Source of the DNA: CAYQQR01 sp964420035
GTDB lineage: Bacteria; Bacteroidota; Bacteroidia; Bacteroidales; SM23-62
Reading direction: 5' to 3'
Assembly: GCA_964420035.1 (NCBI GenBank)
Contig: CAYQQR010000014.1
Span: 16,075 to 80,074, forward strand
Length of the DNA: 64,000 nt
Part shown: piece by piece, positions 48,847 to 58,221 of the stretch
Layout of the letters: the number at the start of each line of letters is the position of its first letter
How positions within the stretch are numbered: position 1 is the first letter of the stretch
Program-made: the position numbers and the translations under genes
The notes under the pieces: generated by a model
Database searches by the model: none
What the model saw: only the letters and a program-made list of their open reading frames with translations
Told to the model about the DNA's origin: nothing

Positions 48847-49725
48847 CTAATACTTATATCTTACAAATGCATCAATAAAAGAACCGGGTGTGGCATTGAT
48901 GATTCGGGTATTCTTGAGGTTTGCATAATCCCTGAGCGTAAAATAAGCCTGAAATGAGCAGGCAAACTTCATCAATACCTCATGAAGTTTTTTTTGCCCG
49001 TTACCCTTGCTGAACATGGTTTTCGGAGTGCTTTGATCTGCATCATAAAAATGCTTCTGACGGACCAGGACCCGGTTTTGATCATCCACGGTGATCTCTT
49101 TGAGCCAGGAATGATCCGCGCCCACCAGGAATATGTTCTTATAACCATTATTGATGCAATACAGGATGGACGGGATCAAAACATTGTAAGGACGGGGCAT
49201 GCCTAAATTCAGCCTGAACATCCAAAAACGAAAAGTACGAAAGCCTTCAACGGGTGTTTGATTATAAAGGCGCAGTGAAACATGTTCATTCTTTTCCAAT
49301 GCCGGTCCGACCTGCTCTTTGAAAAATGCACTCTTCCTGGCCGGACAAGGTAGATGCAGCAAAAGGGGCCAGCGGGTTTTTGTGAAAATATCGCTGAAGA
49401 GTTCTGTGTATCGTTTCCTCCTGTCGTGCGGTATGTCAGGGAACCATATCTCCGGAGCGTTGATCAGGTAATGCAGGGGTTTTATATCCGCGTAGAAATC
49501 CGATAAGGCGAAAAAGTTAACACAAACAGCATCCTTGTTTTCAAAAAGCCCCGGGTGCCCTGTTATGCTCTCACTCAGGGAGGGACCGTTACCCAGGATG
49601 ATGCAATCCTCACAGTTCTTTAATAATTCTGTTTTCGGACCTTTCCTGGAAAGGACCAATATCTTCAGAATCGTGGTGATGCTGGCAAAAAATTTTTTAA
49701 ATCCTATGTACAAACCTTCCAACAT
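48847..49725 (-). CDS. GT42/Maf-like protein, candidate nonulosonic acid transferase
   Basis: A 292-residue protein. CIILGNGPSLSES with GNGPSL at 45-50 and NIFLVGADHSWLKE (GADHSW near 203-208) are the two landmark motifs shared by DUF115 (MptE/Maf-like) proteins and GT42 sialyltransferases, which bind CMP-sugars. Position directly upstream of pseB and downstream of a GT2 gene suggests it attaches pseudaminic acid to a glycan, but sequence alone does not show this. It could also be an unrelated DUF115 enzyme. A short hydrophobic N-terminus may tether it to the membrane. Confidence 0.6.
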   Translation of the reverse strand: MLEGLYIGFKKFFASITTILKILVLSRKGPKTELLKNCEDCIILGNGPSLSESITGHPGLFENKDAVCVNFFALSDFYADIKPLHYLINAPEIWFPDIPHDRRKRYTELFSDIFTKTRWPLLLHLPCPARKSAFFKEQVGPALEKNEHVSLRLYNQTPVEGFRTFRFWMFRLNLGMPRPYNVLIPSILYCINNGYKNIFLVGADHSWLKEITVDDQNRVLVRQKHFYDADQSTPKTMFSKGNGQKKLHEVLMKFACSFQAYFTLRDYANLKNTRIINATPGSFIDAFVRYKY

Positions 49726-49761
49726 TCAGTATTAGGTTTATCCTCAAGGGCTACAGTAAAA

Positions 49762-50676
49762 TTACACATTGTTTTTGGAAGCCTTAAGCATTCCTTTGTT
49801 GACCCAATAGCGAAATCGTACCAGCATAACAGCCACCGCGGGACGCAGGGTAAGCAGATACACGAGTGACAGGGCCAGGGTCGCCATCCATTTTTTTATT
49901 TCTGAACGGATCAGGCCCAAAGTGTTTCCTTCGATCCTGGCCCTTTTATACTCACTCATTCCGGTACCCATGGCCTGGTTCCTGATAAAATTCGTGGAGG
50001 TCCGTTCGCTTGGAACAGTATGGTGCACCAGGGCATCCGGAAGGTACATCACCTTTTTTCCGGTCCGGTATATACGATTGAACATGTCTTTTTCTTCGCT
50101 TCCTTCCAGCTTGTCTCCCTTGCGTCCCAGCTGGGGATCAAAACTTCCCACCTGTTCAAAGACAGAAGCCCGGAAGGACATGTTCGAACCCCGGGGATAA
50201 TTGTTGGGCGTAAAGGCTTTTATTTTATCACCAACATCAAAATGTCCCAGCAGGGAAGCCATATATTGATTTATCCAGGCCGGGGGTTCATCTTCAAAGG
50301 AAAGATGGATCTTGCCACCCGTGGCGACTACTTCCGGGTGAGAATCAAGATAGTCTACCGTGACTTTCAGATAATCCCGGTCGGGGAAAGCATCATCATC
50401 GATGAAAGTAATATAGTCGCCTTCCGATTCCAGGATTCCCCGGTTTCTGCCATAGGAAAGCCCCTGATTGGTTTCGATCACATATTTGTATTGAATATCC
50501 GGGTTGTTCTCGTGAAAATTCCTGGCGATCGCTTCGGTCCGGTCCGTGGAATTATTGTTGACCACGATAATCTCATAATCCTTTTTGTCAAGACTTTGTT
50601 GTAACAAGTGTTGCAGGACTTTGGGGAGATATCTGGCTCGATTATAGGTGCTGATGACCGCCGAGATCTTCGTCAT
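49762..50676 (-). CDS. Family 2 glycosyltransferase
   Basis: A 304-residue GT-A protein: SAVISTYNRARYLPKVLQHL, EIIVVNNNSTDRTEAIARNF, then the metal-binding DDDAF at 93-97 and LEGSEEKDMFNRIYRTGKKV. A hydrophobic segment near the C-terminus (MATLALSLVYLLTLRPAVAV) suggests membrane association. Sugar donor unknown. It starts five bases after glyS and precedes the GT42-like gene, so it belongs to the glycan locus. Confidence 0.92.
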   Translation of the reverse strand: MTKISAVISTYNRARYLPKVLQHLLQQSLDKKDYEIIVVNNNSTDRTEAIARNFHENNPDIQYKYVIETNQGLSYGRNRGILESEGDYITFIDDDAFPDRDYLKVTVDYLDSHPEVVATGGKIHLSFEDEPPAWINQYMASLLGHFDVGDKIKAFTPNNYPRGSNMSFRASVFEQVGSFDPQLGRKGDKLEGSEEKDMFNRIYRTGKKVMYLPDALVHHTVPSERTSTNFIRNQAMGTGMSEYKRARIEGNTLGLIRSEIKKWMATLALSLVYLLTLRPAVAVMLVRFRYWVNKGMLKASKNNV

Positions 50677-50681
50677 GGGGT

Positions 50682-52232
50682 TTATAACTTCTTAAGCAAT
50701 TCGTTCATGCTGACCCTTTTTGAAATTCGTTTACGTACCTCCCGGAGGTTTACGCGCTCCTGCCCCATGCTGTCCCGGTCGCGGATGGTAACGGTCTGAT
50801 CCTTTAATGTCTGATGATCGATGGTAATGCAGTAAGGTGTGCCTATGGCATCCTGCCGGCGGTACCTTCTTCCGATGGTATCCTTTTCCTCGTGATGGCA
50901 ATTGAAATCATATTTCAGTTCATCATAGATCTTCCTGCCGATTTCGGGTAATCCGTCCTTTTTCAGCAGGGGCAATATGGCAAGTTTGATGGGTGCCAGC
51001 ATGGGAGGTATTTTCATGACCACGCGTTGCTCTTCTTTACCTTCTGCCGTGGGGGCCATTTCTTCCTTATAAGCACTGGCCAGCACGGAAAGGAACATGC
51101 GGTCCAGACCAATGGATGTTTCTACCACAAAAGGCACATAGCTTTCATTGTTCTCCTGGTCATAGTACTGCAGTTTCCTGCCGGAGAATTCCTGGTGCCG
51201 GGTCAGGTCGAAGTTGGTGCGTGAATGAACCCCTTCGACCTCCCTGAAACCCATGGGAAATTCAAACTCTATGTCTATGGCTGCATTGGCATAGTGAGCC
51301 AGCTTGTCATGTTCATAGATCCTGTAACGGTCGTTGCCCATACCCAGGGCCTGGTGCCATTTCAGACGGGTTTCTTTCCAGTACTCAAACCACTTGTTTT
51401 CCTCCCCGGGTTTGACAAAGTATTGCATTTCCATCTGTTCGAACTCCCGCATCCTGAATATAAACTGACGGGCCACGATCTCATTTCGAAAAGCTTTACC
51501 CACCTGGGCAATGCCGAATGGCAGTTTCATACGGCCGGTCTTTTGCACGTTCAGGTAGTTTACGAAAATACCCTGGGCGGTCTCGGGGCGCAAATAGATG
51601 ATGTTGGCTTCCTCAGCAACCGAGCCCAGTTTGGTCTCGAACATCAGGTTGAATTTCCGCACCTCGGTCCAGTTGCGCGTGCCCGATATGGGGTCGGCAA
51701 TATCCAGATCGATGATTATCTGCCGCAGGGCCTCCATGTCCTCGTTGTTGATGGCATCTGTCAACCTCCGGTTGATCTCTTTGATCTGGTCGCGGTATTT
51801 TAGAACCCGGGGATGCGTGCTGATGAATTGTTCCTCGTCGAATTCGTCACCGAATCTTTTTCTGCCCTTTTGAACCTCCTTATCTATTTTCCCCTGGATC
51901 TTTTCCAGGTGTTCCTCGATGAGCTGGTCGGCCCGGTATCTTTTCTTGGAATCCTTATTGTCGATCAGGGGGTCATTGAAGGCACTCACATGTCCGGAGG
52001 CTTTCCAGACTTCCGGGTGCATGAATATCGCGGAATCCAGCCCGATAATATTGTCATGCACCTTGACCATGGCGTCCCACCAATACTGCCTGATGTTTTG
52101 TTTCAATTCCGCACCGTTGGGTCCGTAATCATAAACGGCACTCAAACCGTCATAGATCTCACTGGAGGGAAAAATAAAACCGTACTCTTTCGCGTGGGCA
52201 ATGATCTTTTTAAAAACGTCTTCCTGGGCCAT
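50682..52232 (-). CDS. glyS: Glycine--tRNA ligase (homodimeric type)
   Basis: A 516-residue class II aminoacyl-tRNA synthetase. VFKKIIAHAKEYGFIFPSSE at the start, YLRPETAQGIFVNYLNVQKT (motif 2 region), FRNEIVARQFIFRMREFEQM, SIGLDRMFLSVLASAY (motif 3) and a C-terminal anticodon-binding domain ending RVSMNELLKKL. Alpha2 type. ATG 52232 (MAQEDVFKKI) gives the family N-terminus; the frame runs ten codons further upstream. It is the first gene of the minus-strand run leading into the sugar locus. Confidence 0.95.
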   Translation of the reverse strand: MAQEDVFKKIIAHAKEYGFIFPSSEIYDGLSAVYDYGPNGAELKQNIRQYWWDAMVKVHDNIIGLDSAIFMHPEVWKASGHVSAFNDPLIDNKDSKKRYRADQLIEEHLEKIQGKIDKEVQKGRKRFGDEFDEEQFISTHPRVLKYRDQIKEINRRLTDAINNEDMEALRQIIIDLDIADPISGTRNWTEVRKFNLMFETKLGSVAEEANIIYLRPETAQGIFVNYLNVQKTGRMKLPFGIAQVGKAFRNEIVARQFIFRMREFEQMEMQYFVKPGEENKWFEYWKETRLKWHQALGMGNDRYRIYEHDKLAHYANAAIDIEFEFPMGFREVEGVHSRTNFDLTRHQEFSGRKLQYYDQENNESYVPFVVETSIGLDRMFLSVLASAYKEEMAPTAEGKEEQRVVMKIPPMLAPIKLAILPLLKKDGLPEIGRKIYDELKYDFNCHHEEKDTIGRRYRRQDAIGTPYCITIDHQTLKDQTVTIRDRDSMGQERVNLREVRKRISKRVSMNELLKKL

Positions 52233-52261
52233 TGAAAAATATGAGTTTTTGAACAATGCCA

Positions 52262-52317
52262 CAAAAGTAAATGAAAATCTTTTGTTTCCGAGTTAAGCCA
52301 GGCTTTTTCTATCTTTG
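52262..52317. promoter_or_regulatory. Divergent glyS/nadB promoter region
   Basis: Minus strand: TACTTTTG (52269-52262), 30 bases before the glyS ATG. Plus strand: TATCTTTG (52310-52317), 19 bases before the nadB ATG. Both match TAnnTTTG exactly; neither has a TTG at the usual distance. The two boxes are about 40 bases apart. Confidence 0.5.
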
Positions 52318-52335
52318 ACCCAAAATTAAGGATCC

Positions 52336-53901
52336 ATGGTTAAACATACGGATTTCCTGGTGATCGGTACAGGATTGGCCGGTTTGAGCTTTGCCCTCAA
52401 AGTTGCCGATCACGGTAAAGTGATTGTATTGTCGAAAACCGAATTGGAAGAAACCAATACCCGTTATGCCCAGGGAGGCATTGCCGCGGTAACCCACGAG
52501 CCCGACAGTTATGAAAAGCACATTGACGACACCCTGAAGGCAGGGGATGGATTGTGCAATGAAGAGGTCGTGCGCGTTGTGGTAAAACAGGCACCGGACC
52601 GGATTAGGGAACTGATCCAATGGGGAACAAAATTTGACAAACTGGATAACGGGGCTTACGACCTGGCAAAGGAGGGGGGGCATTCCGAAAAAAGGATCCT
52701 GCATCATAAGGACAATACCGGCGAAGAAATCCAAAGGGTCCTGGATGAAAAGGCTTTAAAACATTCCAATATTGAGATCCTGACCGGACACTTTGCCATT
52801 GACCTGATCACCCAGCATCACCTGGGACGGCTGGTTAAAAGGTATCACAAGGACATTGAATGCTATGGTGCATATGTTCTGGATCTGAAGACCAATGAAG
52901 TAATGACCGTCACTTCCAATGTAACCCTGATGGCTACAGGTGGCAGCGGGAATCTTTACCAGACCACCACAAACCCGGTTGTCGCCACCGGTGACGGGGT
53001 GGCCATGGTATACCGGGCCAAGGGGATCATTGATCATATGGAATTTGTTCAGTTTCATCCCACGTCCCTGTACAATCCGGGTGAAAGACCTTCTTTCCTG
53101 ATCTCGGAAGCCGTGCGGGGATTTGGTGCGGTACTCACCAGTACCAGGGGAGAGGAGTTCATGGATAAATACGACGAACGCGGGAGCCTGGCCCCCAGGG
53201 ACATCGTTGCGCGGACCATAGACAATGAGATGAAGATTCACGGGGAAGACTATGTATTTCTGGACGCAACAAAACTGGATGGGGACAGGTTGAAAGAACG
53301 TTTTCCCAATATTTTCAAAAAATGTCTTTCCATGGGAATCGACATCCGCAAGGATCCCATACCGGTGGTACCGGCTGCCCATTATCAATGCGGGGGGATC
53401 ATGGTGGACCGGAACGGAAGAAGCAGTATTAACCGCCTGTATGCTGCAGGAGAATGTTCCTGTACCGGTCTGCACGGAGCCAACCGTCTGGCATCCAACT
53501 CCCTGATGGAGGCAGTGGTTTATGCCGACCGGGCAGCAAAGGATGCCCTGAAGATACATACAAGATCCAGGATCCCGGAGGGGATACCCGGGTGGGATAT
53601 CACGGGAACCCGCCATTCGGAGGAAATGATCCTGATCACCCAGAATTACAAGGAAATGCAGATGATCATGAGCAATTACGTGGGGATCGTCCGGTCCAAT
53701 ATTCGCTTGAAAAGAGCCATGGATCGACTCGAGATCATCTATCAAGAGACGGAAGATCTGTACAGAAAGTCAACGCTGTCGAAAAAACTTTGTGAATTAA
53801 GAAACCTGATCAATGTGGGCTACCTGGTCATCAAGATGGCTCAGGATCGCAAGGAAAGCAGGGGCTTGCATTTTAACCTGGATTACCCCGAAAAAAAGTA
53901 A
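52336..53901 (+). CDS. nadB: L-aspartate oxidase
   Basis: A 521-residue flavoprotein of the succinate dehydrogenase/fumarate reductase superfamily: FLVIGTGLAGLSFALKVADH (FAD-binding GxGxxG at 11-16), TNTRYAQGGIAAVTHEPDSY, VEFVQFHPTSLYNPGERPSF-like HMEFVQFHPTSLYNPG, HYQCGGIMVDRNG and GANRLASNSLMEAVVYADRA. First step of NAD synthesis from aspartate. No nadA or nadC follows; dusB is convergent. Confidence 0.95.
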   Translation: MVKHTDFLVIGTGLAGLSFALKVADHGKVIVLSKTELEETNTRYAQGGIAAVTHEPDSYEKHIDDTLKAGDGLCNEEVVRVVVKQAPDRIRELIQWGTKFDKLDNGAYDLAKEGGHSEKRILHHKDNTGEEIQRVLDEKALKHSNIEILTGHFAIDLITQHHLGRLVKRYHKDIECYGAYVLDLKTNEVMTVTSNVTLMATGGSGNLYQTTTNPVVATGDGVAMVYRAKGIIDHMEFVQFHPTSLYNPGERPSFLISEAVRGFGAVLTSTRGEEFMDKYDERGSLAPRDIVARTIDNEMKIHGEDYVFLDATKLDGDRLKERFPNIFKKCLSMGIDIRKDPIPVVPAAHYQCGGIMVDRNGRSSINRLYAAGECSCTGLHGANRLASNSLMEAVVYADRAAKDALKIHTRSRIPEGIPGWDITGTRHSEEMILITQNYKEMQMIMSNYVGIVRSNIRLKRAMDRLEIIYQETEDLYRKSTLSKKLCELRNLINVGYLVIKMAQDRKESRGLHFNLDYPEKK

Positions 53902-53904
53902 GGT

Positions 53905-53922
53905 AAATGCCTGACAGGATTT
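53905..53922. terminator. Possible small terminator after nadB
   Basis: CCTG-A-CAGG followed by ATTTTT between the convergent nadB and dusB genes. The stem is only four base pairs, so support is weak. Confidence 0.2.
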
Positions 53923-53923
53923 T

Positions 53924-54910
53924 TCAATAACCCACGGCGGTATAACGCTCTTCTATTTCCCAAAGAATGTCTTTTGCTTCCACAGGATCCAGGGTCGTCA
54001 ATAAACGCAGGCGTATTTCCCTGAAATCGGGCAATGCCTTGAAATAGTTTGAAAAGTGCCTGCGCATATCATACACTCCCTTGGGTTGCCCCTTGAAATG
54101 CAATGATTTTTCAAAATGATTCAGGGCTATGGCGACCCGTTCCTTAACGAGGGGCGGGGATCTTTCTTCTCCGGTCCTGATATAATGAGCAGCATCCCTG
54201 AAAATCCAGGGACGGCCGATAGCGGCCCTGCCGATCATTATGGCATCCACACCGTATCGCTCGAAATGTTCCCTGGCTTTGGGTCCGCTGTCAATATCCC
54301 CGTTGCCGATGACGGGGATATGGATATCCGGGTGCTTCTTCACTTCCCCGATCAGGGTCCAGTCGGCTTCCCCCCGGTACAATTGAGACCGGGTTCTCCC
54401 GTGGATGGTCAGGGCCGCGATGCCGGCATCCTGCAGGCGAAGGGCGATCTCCAGGATATTCTTGTTCCCCGGATCGGTCCCCAGCCGGGTTTTGACGCTC
54501 ACGGGAAGATCAACGGCCCCAACGATCTGTCGCGTCATTTCCACCATACGGGGAACATCGTCCAGCATTCCAGCCCCCGCACCCCGGTTTGCAATTTTTC
54601 TCACCGGGCAACCGAAATTGATATCGATGACCTCGGGTTGTCTTTGCTCCGCCATCCGGGCTGCTTCTACCATCGATTCAATATGGTGTCCATAGATCTG
54701 GATCCCCGCGGGACGTTCTTCAGGATAGATATTCATTTTCTCCAGGCTGCGGGGAACATTTCTGATCATGGCGTCGGAATTCACGAACTCGGTGTACAGC
54801 ATATCCGCTCCAAGCTCCTTGCATATCAACCTAAAAGAAGGATCGGTTACGTCTTCCATGGGGGCCAGGAACAAAGGGTAAGGACCGAACTCTGTAGTGC
54901 CGAATTTCAT
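53924..54910 (-). CDS. dusB: tRNA-dihydrouridine synthase
   Basis: A 328-residue FMN enzyme: LFLAPMEDVTDPSFRLICKE, IDINFGCPVRKIANRGAGAG with the catalytic cysteine at 101, VSVKTRLGTDPGNKNIL, LTIHGRTRSQLYRGEADW and PVIGNGDIDSGPKAREHFER. Reduces uridines in the tRNA D-loop. Its ATG lies 56 bases from the start chosen for the divergent CPBP gene. Confidence 0.95.
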   Translation of the reverse strand: MKFGTTEFGPYPLFLAPMEDVTDPSFRLICKELGADMLYTEFVNSDAMIRNVPRSLEKMNIYPEERPAGIQIYGHHIESMVEAARMAEQRQPEVIDINFGCPVRKIANRGAGAGMLDDVPRMVEMTRQIVGAVDLPVSVKTRLGTDPGNKNILEIALRLQDAGIAALTIHGRTRSQLYRGEADWTLIGEVKKHPDIHIPVIGNGDIDSGPKAREHFERYGVDAIMIGRAAIGRPWIFRDAAHYIRTGEERSPPLVKERVAIALNHFEKSLHFKGQPKGVYDMRRHFSNYFKALPDFREIRLRLLTTLDPVEAKDILWEIEERYTAVGY

Positions 54911-54966
54911 ACATGCAGGAAATAATCACTATTTTTAGAGCCCTCAAAGTTAACAAGTACAATCGA

Positions 54967-55902
54967 ATGAAACGAGCCTTCCTGGGAGATGCGCATCCGC
55001 TGACCAAGTTGATCTTTACCGGATTCAGCATGGCCGGGATCATGCTGGTTATTTTGCTGCTGGGCGGACTGGTTGCCATTCCTGTCTTTGGCCTCGGGAT
55101 CGGATCCCTGGTTGAATTGGACCTGGATCCTGACGAGCCCGGGCAGATCGCTATACTCCGGTATTTTCAGGTATTATATACCATCGGTTTATTTATTCTG
55201 CCCGCGTTCCTGGTTTCATGGTTCTTTACCCGGTCCTGGACAGCTTACCTGTCTGTGGACCGTAATGCACTCTGGGGTTCTTATATCCTGGGGACGTTAT
55301 TGATCTTCATTACCCTGCCCCTGATCAATTTTCTCGGGGAGATCAACGCGAACCTGAACCTTCCCGGTTTTTTATCAGGGGTGGAAGATTATATGAAGAA
55401 AACGGAAGATTACGGGAATAAATTAATGGAAAAATTTCTGGAAACGGGAAAATTATCCGGCCTGGCACTGAATATCTTCATGGTGGCCATCATACCGGCA
55501 ATCGGGGAAGAATTGATCTTCCGGGGAGTGATACAAAGAATTTTCATTGAATGGTTCAGGAACATTCACTGGGCCATCATTGGTTCAGCCATACTTTTCA
55601 GTGCGCTTCATATGCAGTTTTACGGTTTTCTGCCCCGCTTTTTCCTGGGAGCCTTCTTCGGTTACCTGATGGTTTGGTCCGGATCCATCTGGTTACCCGT
55701 CCTGGTGCATTTTATGAATAACACGGCAGGGGTCCTGGCCTATTATTTCCTGGATACGGGGAAAGCCGCCAGTACCATGGATGAGATAGGCACGACACAA
55801 CATTCCTGGTATACCGTCTTCATCAGCCTGGCTTTATTTATCCTGATCATGTACCGGATCAGGAAACTGGAAAAGTCAGGGAAAGATCAGCCCGTTTCCT
55901 GA
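54967..55902 (+). CDS. CPBP family intramembrane metalloprotease
   Basis: A 311-residue protein with about eight membrane helices. The CPBP motif AIGEELIFRGVIQRIF (EE...R) is followed by the first histidine in FSALHMQFYGFLPRFFLGAF and the second in LPVLVHFMNNTAG. These intramembrane (Rce1-like) proteases often serve bacteriocin immunity or protein maturation. ATG 54967 (MKRAFLGDAHPLTK) is preferred to 54913 because the upstream part is not membrane-like and overlaps the promoter region. The last 16 bases overlap the convergent unknown gene. Confidence 0.85.
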   Translation: MKRAFLGDAHPLTKLIFTGFSMAGIMLVILLLGGLVAIPVFGLGIGSLVELDLDPDEPGQIAILRYFQVLYTIGLFILPAFLVSWFFTRSWTAYLSVDRNALWGSYILGTLLIFITLPLINFLGEINANLNLPGFLSGVEDYMKKTEDYGNKLMEKFLETGKLSGLALNIFMVAIIPAIGEELIFRGVIQRIFIEWFRNIHWAIIGSAILFSALHMQFYGFLPRFFLGAFFGYLMVWSGSIWLPVLVHFMNNTAGVLAYYFLDTGKAASTMDEIGTTQHSWYTVFISLALFILIMYRIRKLEKSGKDQPVS

Positions 55903-56618
55903 CGGGACTGGTTAATGGACTTGAGCCTGTCGGCTTCATTTTTCCTGTAAACGTAGATGACCCCGTACCCGGAAGCTTTTTCCCTTTTCAGCTGTTCGGG
56001 GAGATCCCTGAAGGAATCTTCCACCTCATTCCATACCTGAACGATGATCTGATCAGCCTGCTTTCTTAAATCCGCGAGTTTTTTTAATGCACGGTTATTG
56101 ATGTTCTGCAGGTTTTTCTGATGCCGGAAAGCTTCCTTGAACTGGTCATAGCGAACCTTGACAACGGCAATGGTAGGATTGGTAACCGGTCCGAGTCCCT
56201 TTAAACGACGTTGACGTTCGCCCTCGATCAATTTTTCACCCCATTGTATGATCTCATCTTCGCTGTTCAGGGAGGGGACTTTCCCTTCGCGGGCTTCAAG
56301 TCCGTAAAATTTTATCGTATCCGCGGGCAGTTCACAACGCTGAATGGCCATGTTGACCACCTGGATGAAATGAGAAATATACAGTCTTGCCTTTTTTTGT
56401 ATCCCCTGGTATTCCTTGTTTTTGTTGACCTGGTTCTGGTAGGCCATTTTTTGTTCCAGCATGGCCTTTTCATAGGAGGGAAGAAAGGTCTGGATCTTCT
56501 GTAATGCATTCTGTGAAAAGGATAATTTGAACGGGGGAAGTTCCTTACCTTTCTGATTTGCCGTATCGAGTGCTTTTAATCTTGCGATGTCGGTGTTGGG
56601 CAGACGGCGGTAAGGCAT
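55887..56618 (-). CDS. Conserved-looking unknown protein with coiled-coil content
   Basis: A 243-residue soluble protein, MPYRRLPNTDIARLKALDTA at the start. It is mostly helical and rich in Lys/Glu/Gln (EKAMLEQKMAYQNQVNKNKE; LKKLADLRKQADQIIVQVWN), with a central strand-like part (LPADTIKFYGLEAREGKVPS). No motif or family is recognised. Intact frame, normal codon use and a well-matched promoter (56665-56694) argue that it is a real gene. The C-terminal RYDQ..VYVYRKNEADRLKS part is the most strand-rich. Confidence 0.75.
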   Translation of the reverse strand: MPYRRLPNTDIARLKALDTANQKGKELPPFKLSFSQNALQKIQTFLPSYEKAMLEQKMAYQNQVNKNKEYQGIQKKARLYISHFIQVVNMAIQRCELPADTIKFYGLEAREGKVPSLNSEDEIIQWGEKLIEGERQRRLKGLGPVTNPTIAVVKVRYDQFKEAFRHQKNLQNINNRALKKLADLRKQADQIIVQVWNEVEDSFRDLPEQLKREKASGYGVIYVYRKNEADRLKSINQSRQETG

Positions 56619-56664
56619 GTTAATAAAATTGTTAGTTTGATGTTAATAATGAAAGGGTCAAATG

Positions 56665-56694
56665 CGAAGGTATGATTTTAATTAAGATAATCAA
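56665..56694 (-). promoter_or_regulatory. Promoter of the unknown gene at 55887-56618
   Basis: Minus strand: TTG (56694-56692), 19 bases, TACCTTCG (56672-56665), one mismatch to TAnnTTTG. The leader would be about 40 bases. Confidence 0.45.
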
Positions 56695-56766
56695 GCTATT
56701 CGTAATAAAAATTTCATTTAAGGTCAGCAAAGGGCTTATCCACTGTTATTAAATATTTCCACAAGT

Positions 56767-56797
56767 TTTGCCGTCTTCGGGAAAGACCCTATTTTCG
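56767..56797 (+). promoter_or_regulatory. Promoter of the first M24 peptidase gene
   Basis: TTTG (56767-56770), 19 bases, TATTTTCG (56790-56797), one mismatch to TAnnTTTG, 20 bases before the ATG at 56818. Spacing is ideal. Confidence 0.55.
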
Positions 56798-56817
56798 GGA
56801 AAACCAATTTCGAGATC

Positions 56818-58209
56818 ATGTTTGATACAAAAGTTTACATCAAGAGAAGGGAAGTGTTAAAAAAGTTGATCCCCTCGGGGGTTATTTTATTTCCGGGTAA
56901 CAGTGAAAGTCCGATGAATTATCCTGCAAATCCGTTTCATTTCCGGCAGGACAGTAATTTTCTTTACTATTTCGGTATCGATCAGCCCGATCTGTTTGCA
57001 CTGATCGATGTGGATGAGGACCGCGAGATCCTCTTTGGTGAGGATGTCACCATGGACGATATCATCTGGATGGGGGACAAGCCTAAAATAAGCGACCGGG
57101 CGCAGCAGGCCGGTGTTAAAGAAAGCAGGTCAGCGGATAAGATACGGGACATCCTCGCTACGGCTTTGGAAAAAGACAGGATCATTCATTATGCCCCGGT
57201 CTACAGGAAAGAGACCGCTTACCGGTTATCCAAACTGCTGGACCGGGATATCGGTGATATTGAAAGAAATCCTTCCGAAGCTTTGATAAGGGCCATCGTA
57301 AGTCAGAGAAGCATCAAGGACGAACAGGAGATCGCGGAGATCGAGAAGGCTGTCGATATTGCCTGGGAGATGCATACCACCTCCATGCGGATGGCCAGGC
57401 CGGGCGTGTACGAGCGCGAGATCACCGGCACCATCGAGGGTATTTCCCTGAAATACGGCTCGCCGGTATCTTTCCCGGTGATACAAAGCATGGACGGACA
57501 GATCCTGCACAATCACTATCACGGTAACAAACTGGTGGAAGGCAGGATGATGGTTACTGACGCGGGATCCGAGACCATCATGCATTATGCCAGTGATATA
57601 ACCCGGACGGTACCGGTTGGCGGAAGGTTCAACCAACGGCAGAAAGAGATCTACAGCATTGTGCTCAGGATGATCGAAGAAGCTACTGCCAAAGCTGCAC
57701 CCGGTGTAACCAACAGGGAATTGCATTTACATGCCACCCGGGTTCTTGTAGAGGAAATGAAAAACCTGGGGTTGATGAAGGGGGATGTTGAGGAAGCCGT
57801 GAAGCAAGGGGCCCACGCCCTGTTCTTTCCGCACGGGTTGGGTCATATGATGGGCCTGGACGTGCACGATATGGAAGGATTAGGGGAGGATTACGTGGGT
57901 TACGACGATGAAGTCAGGCGCAGCGACCAGTTCGGTCTGGCATTCCTGCGACTGGGGAGGAAACTCGAGCCCGGATTCGTGATCACCATCGAACCCGGTT
58001 GTTATTTTATTCCCGCACTGATCGATCTCTGGAGATCGGAAGGCAGATTCAGGGAGTTTATTGCCTACGAAAAGCTGGATGCTTACAGGGATTTCGGGGG
58101 TATCCGCGTAGAAGACGATGTGCTGATCACCGCGGAGGGTCACCGCATCCTCGGACGACCCATTCCCAAAACCATCGAAGAAGTGGAAAAAACGGCCCTT
58201 TCATCCTAA
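56818..58209 (+). CDS. Aminopeptidase P-like M24 metallopeptidase
   Basis: A 463-residue protein with an N-terminal creatinase-like domain (GNSESPMNYPANPFHFRQDS, FLYYFGIDQPDLFALIDVDE) and a C-terminal pita-bread fold. All five dinuclear-metal ligands are visible: Asp in VTDAGSETIM, Asp in SDITRTVPVGG, His in HGLGHMMGLDVHDM, Glu in TIEPGCYF and Glu in RVEDDVLIT. It removes N-terminal residues preceding proline. A related gene lies at 61738, on the other side of the sdh operon. Confidence 0.93.
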   Translation: MFDTKVYIKRREVLKKLIPSGVILFPGNSESPMNYPANPFHFRQDSNFLYYFGIDQPDLFALIDVDEDREILFGEDVTMDDIIWMGDKPKISDRAQQAGVKESRSADKIRDILATALEKDRIIHYAPVYRKETAYRLSKLLDRDIGDIERNPSEALIRAIVSQRSIKDEQEIAEIEKAVDIAWEMHTTSMRMARPGVYEREITGTIEGISLKYGSPVSFPVIQSMDGQILHNHYHGNKLVEGRMMVTDAGSETIMHYASDITRTVPVGGRFNQRQKEIYSIVLRMIEEATAKAAPGVTNRELHLHATRVLVEEMKNLGLMKGDVEEAVKQGAHALFFPHGLGHMMGLDVHDMEGLGEDYVGYDDEVRRSDQFGLAFLRLGRKLEPGFVITIEPGCYFIPALIDLWRSEGRFREFIAYEKLDAYRDFGGIRVEDDVLITAEGHRILGRPIPKTIEEVEKTALSS

Positions 58210-58221
58210 TCAACAAATTAA

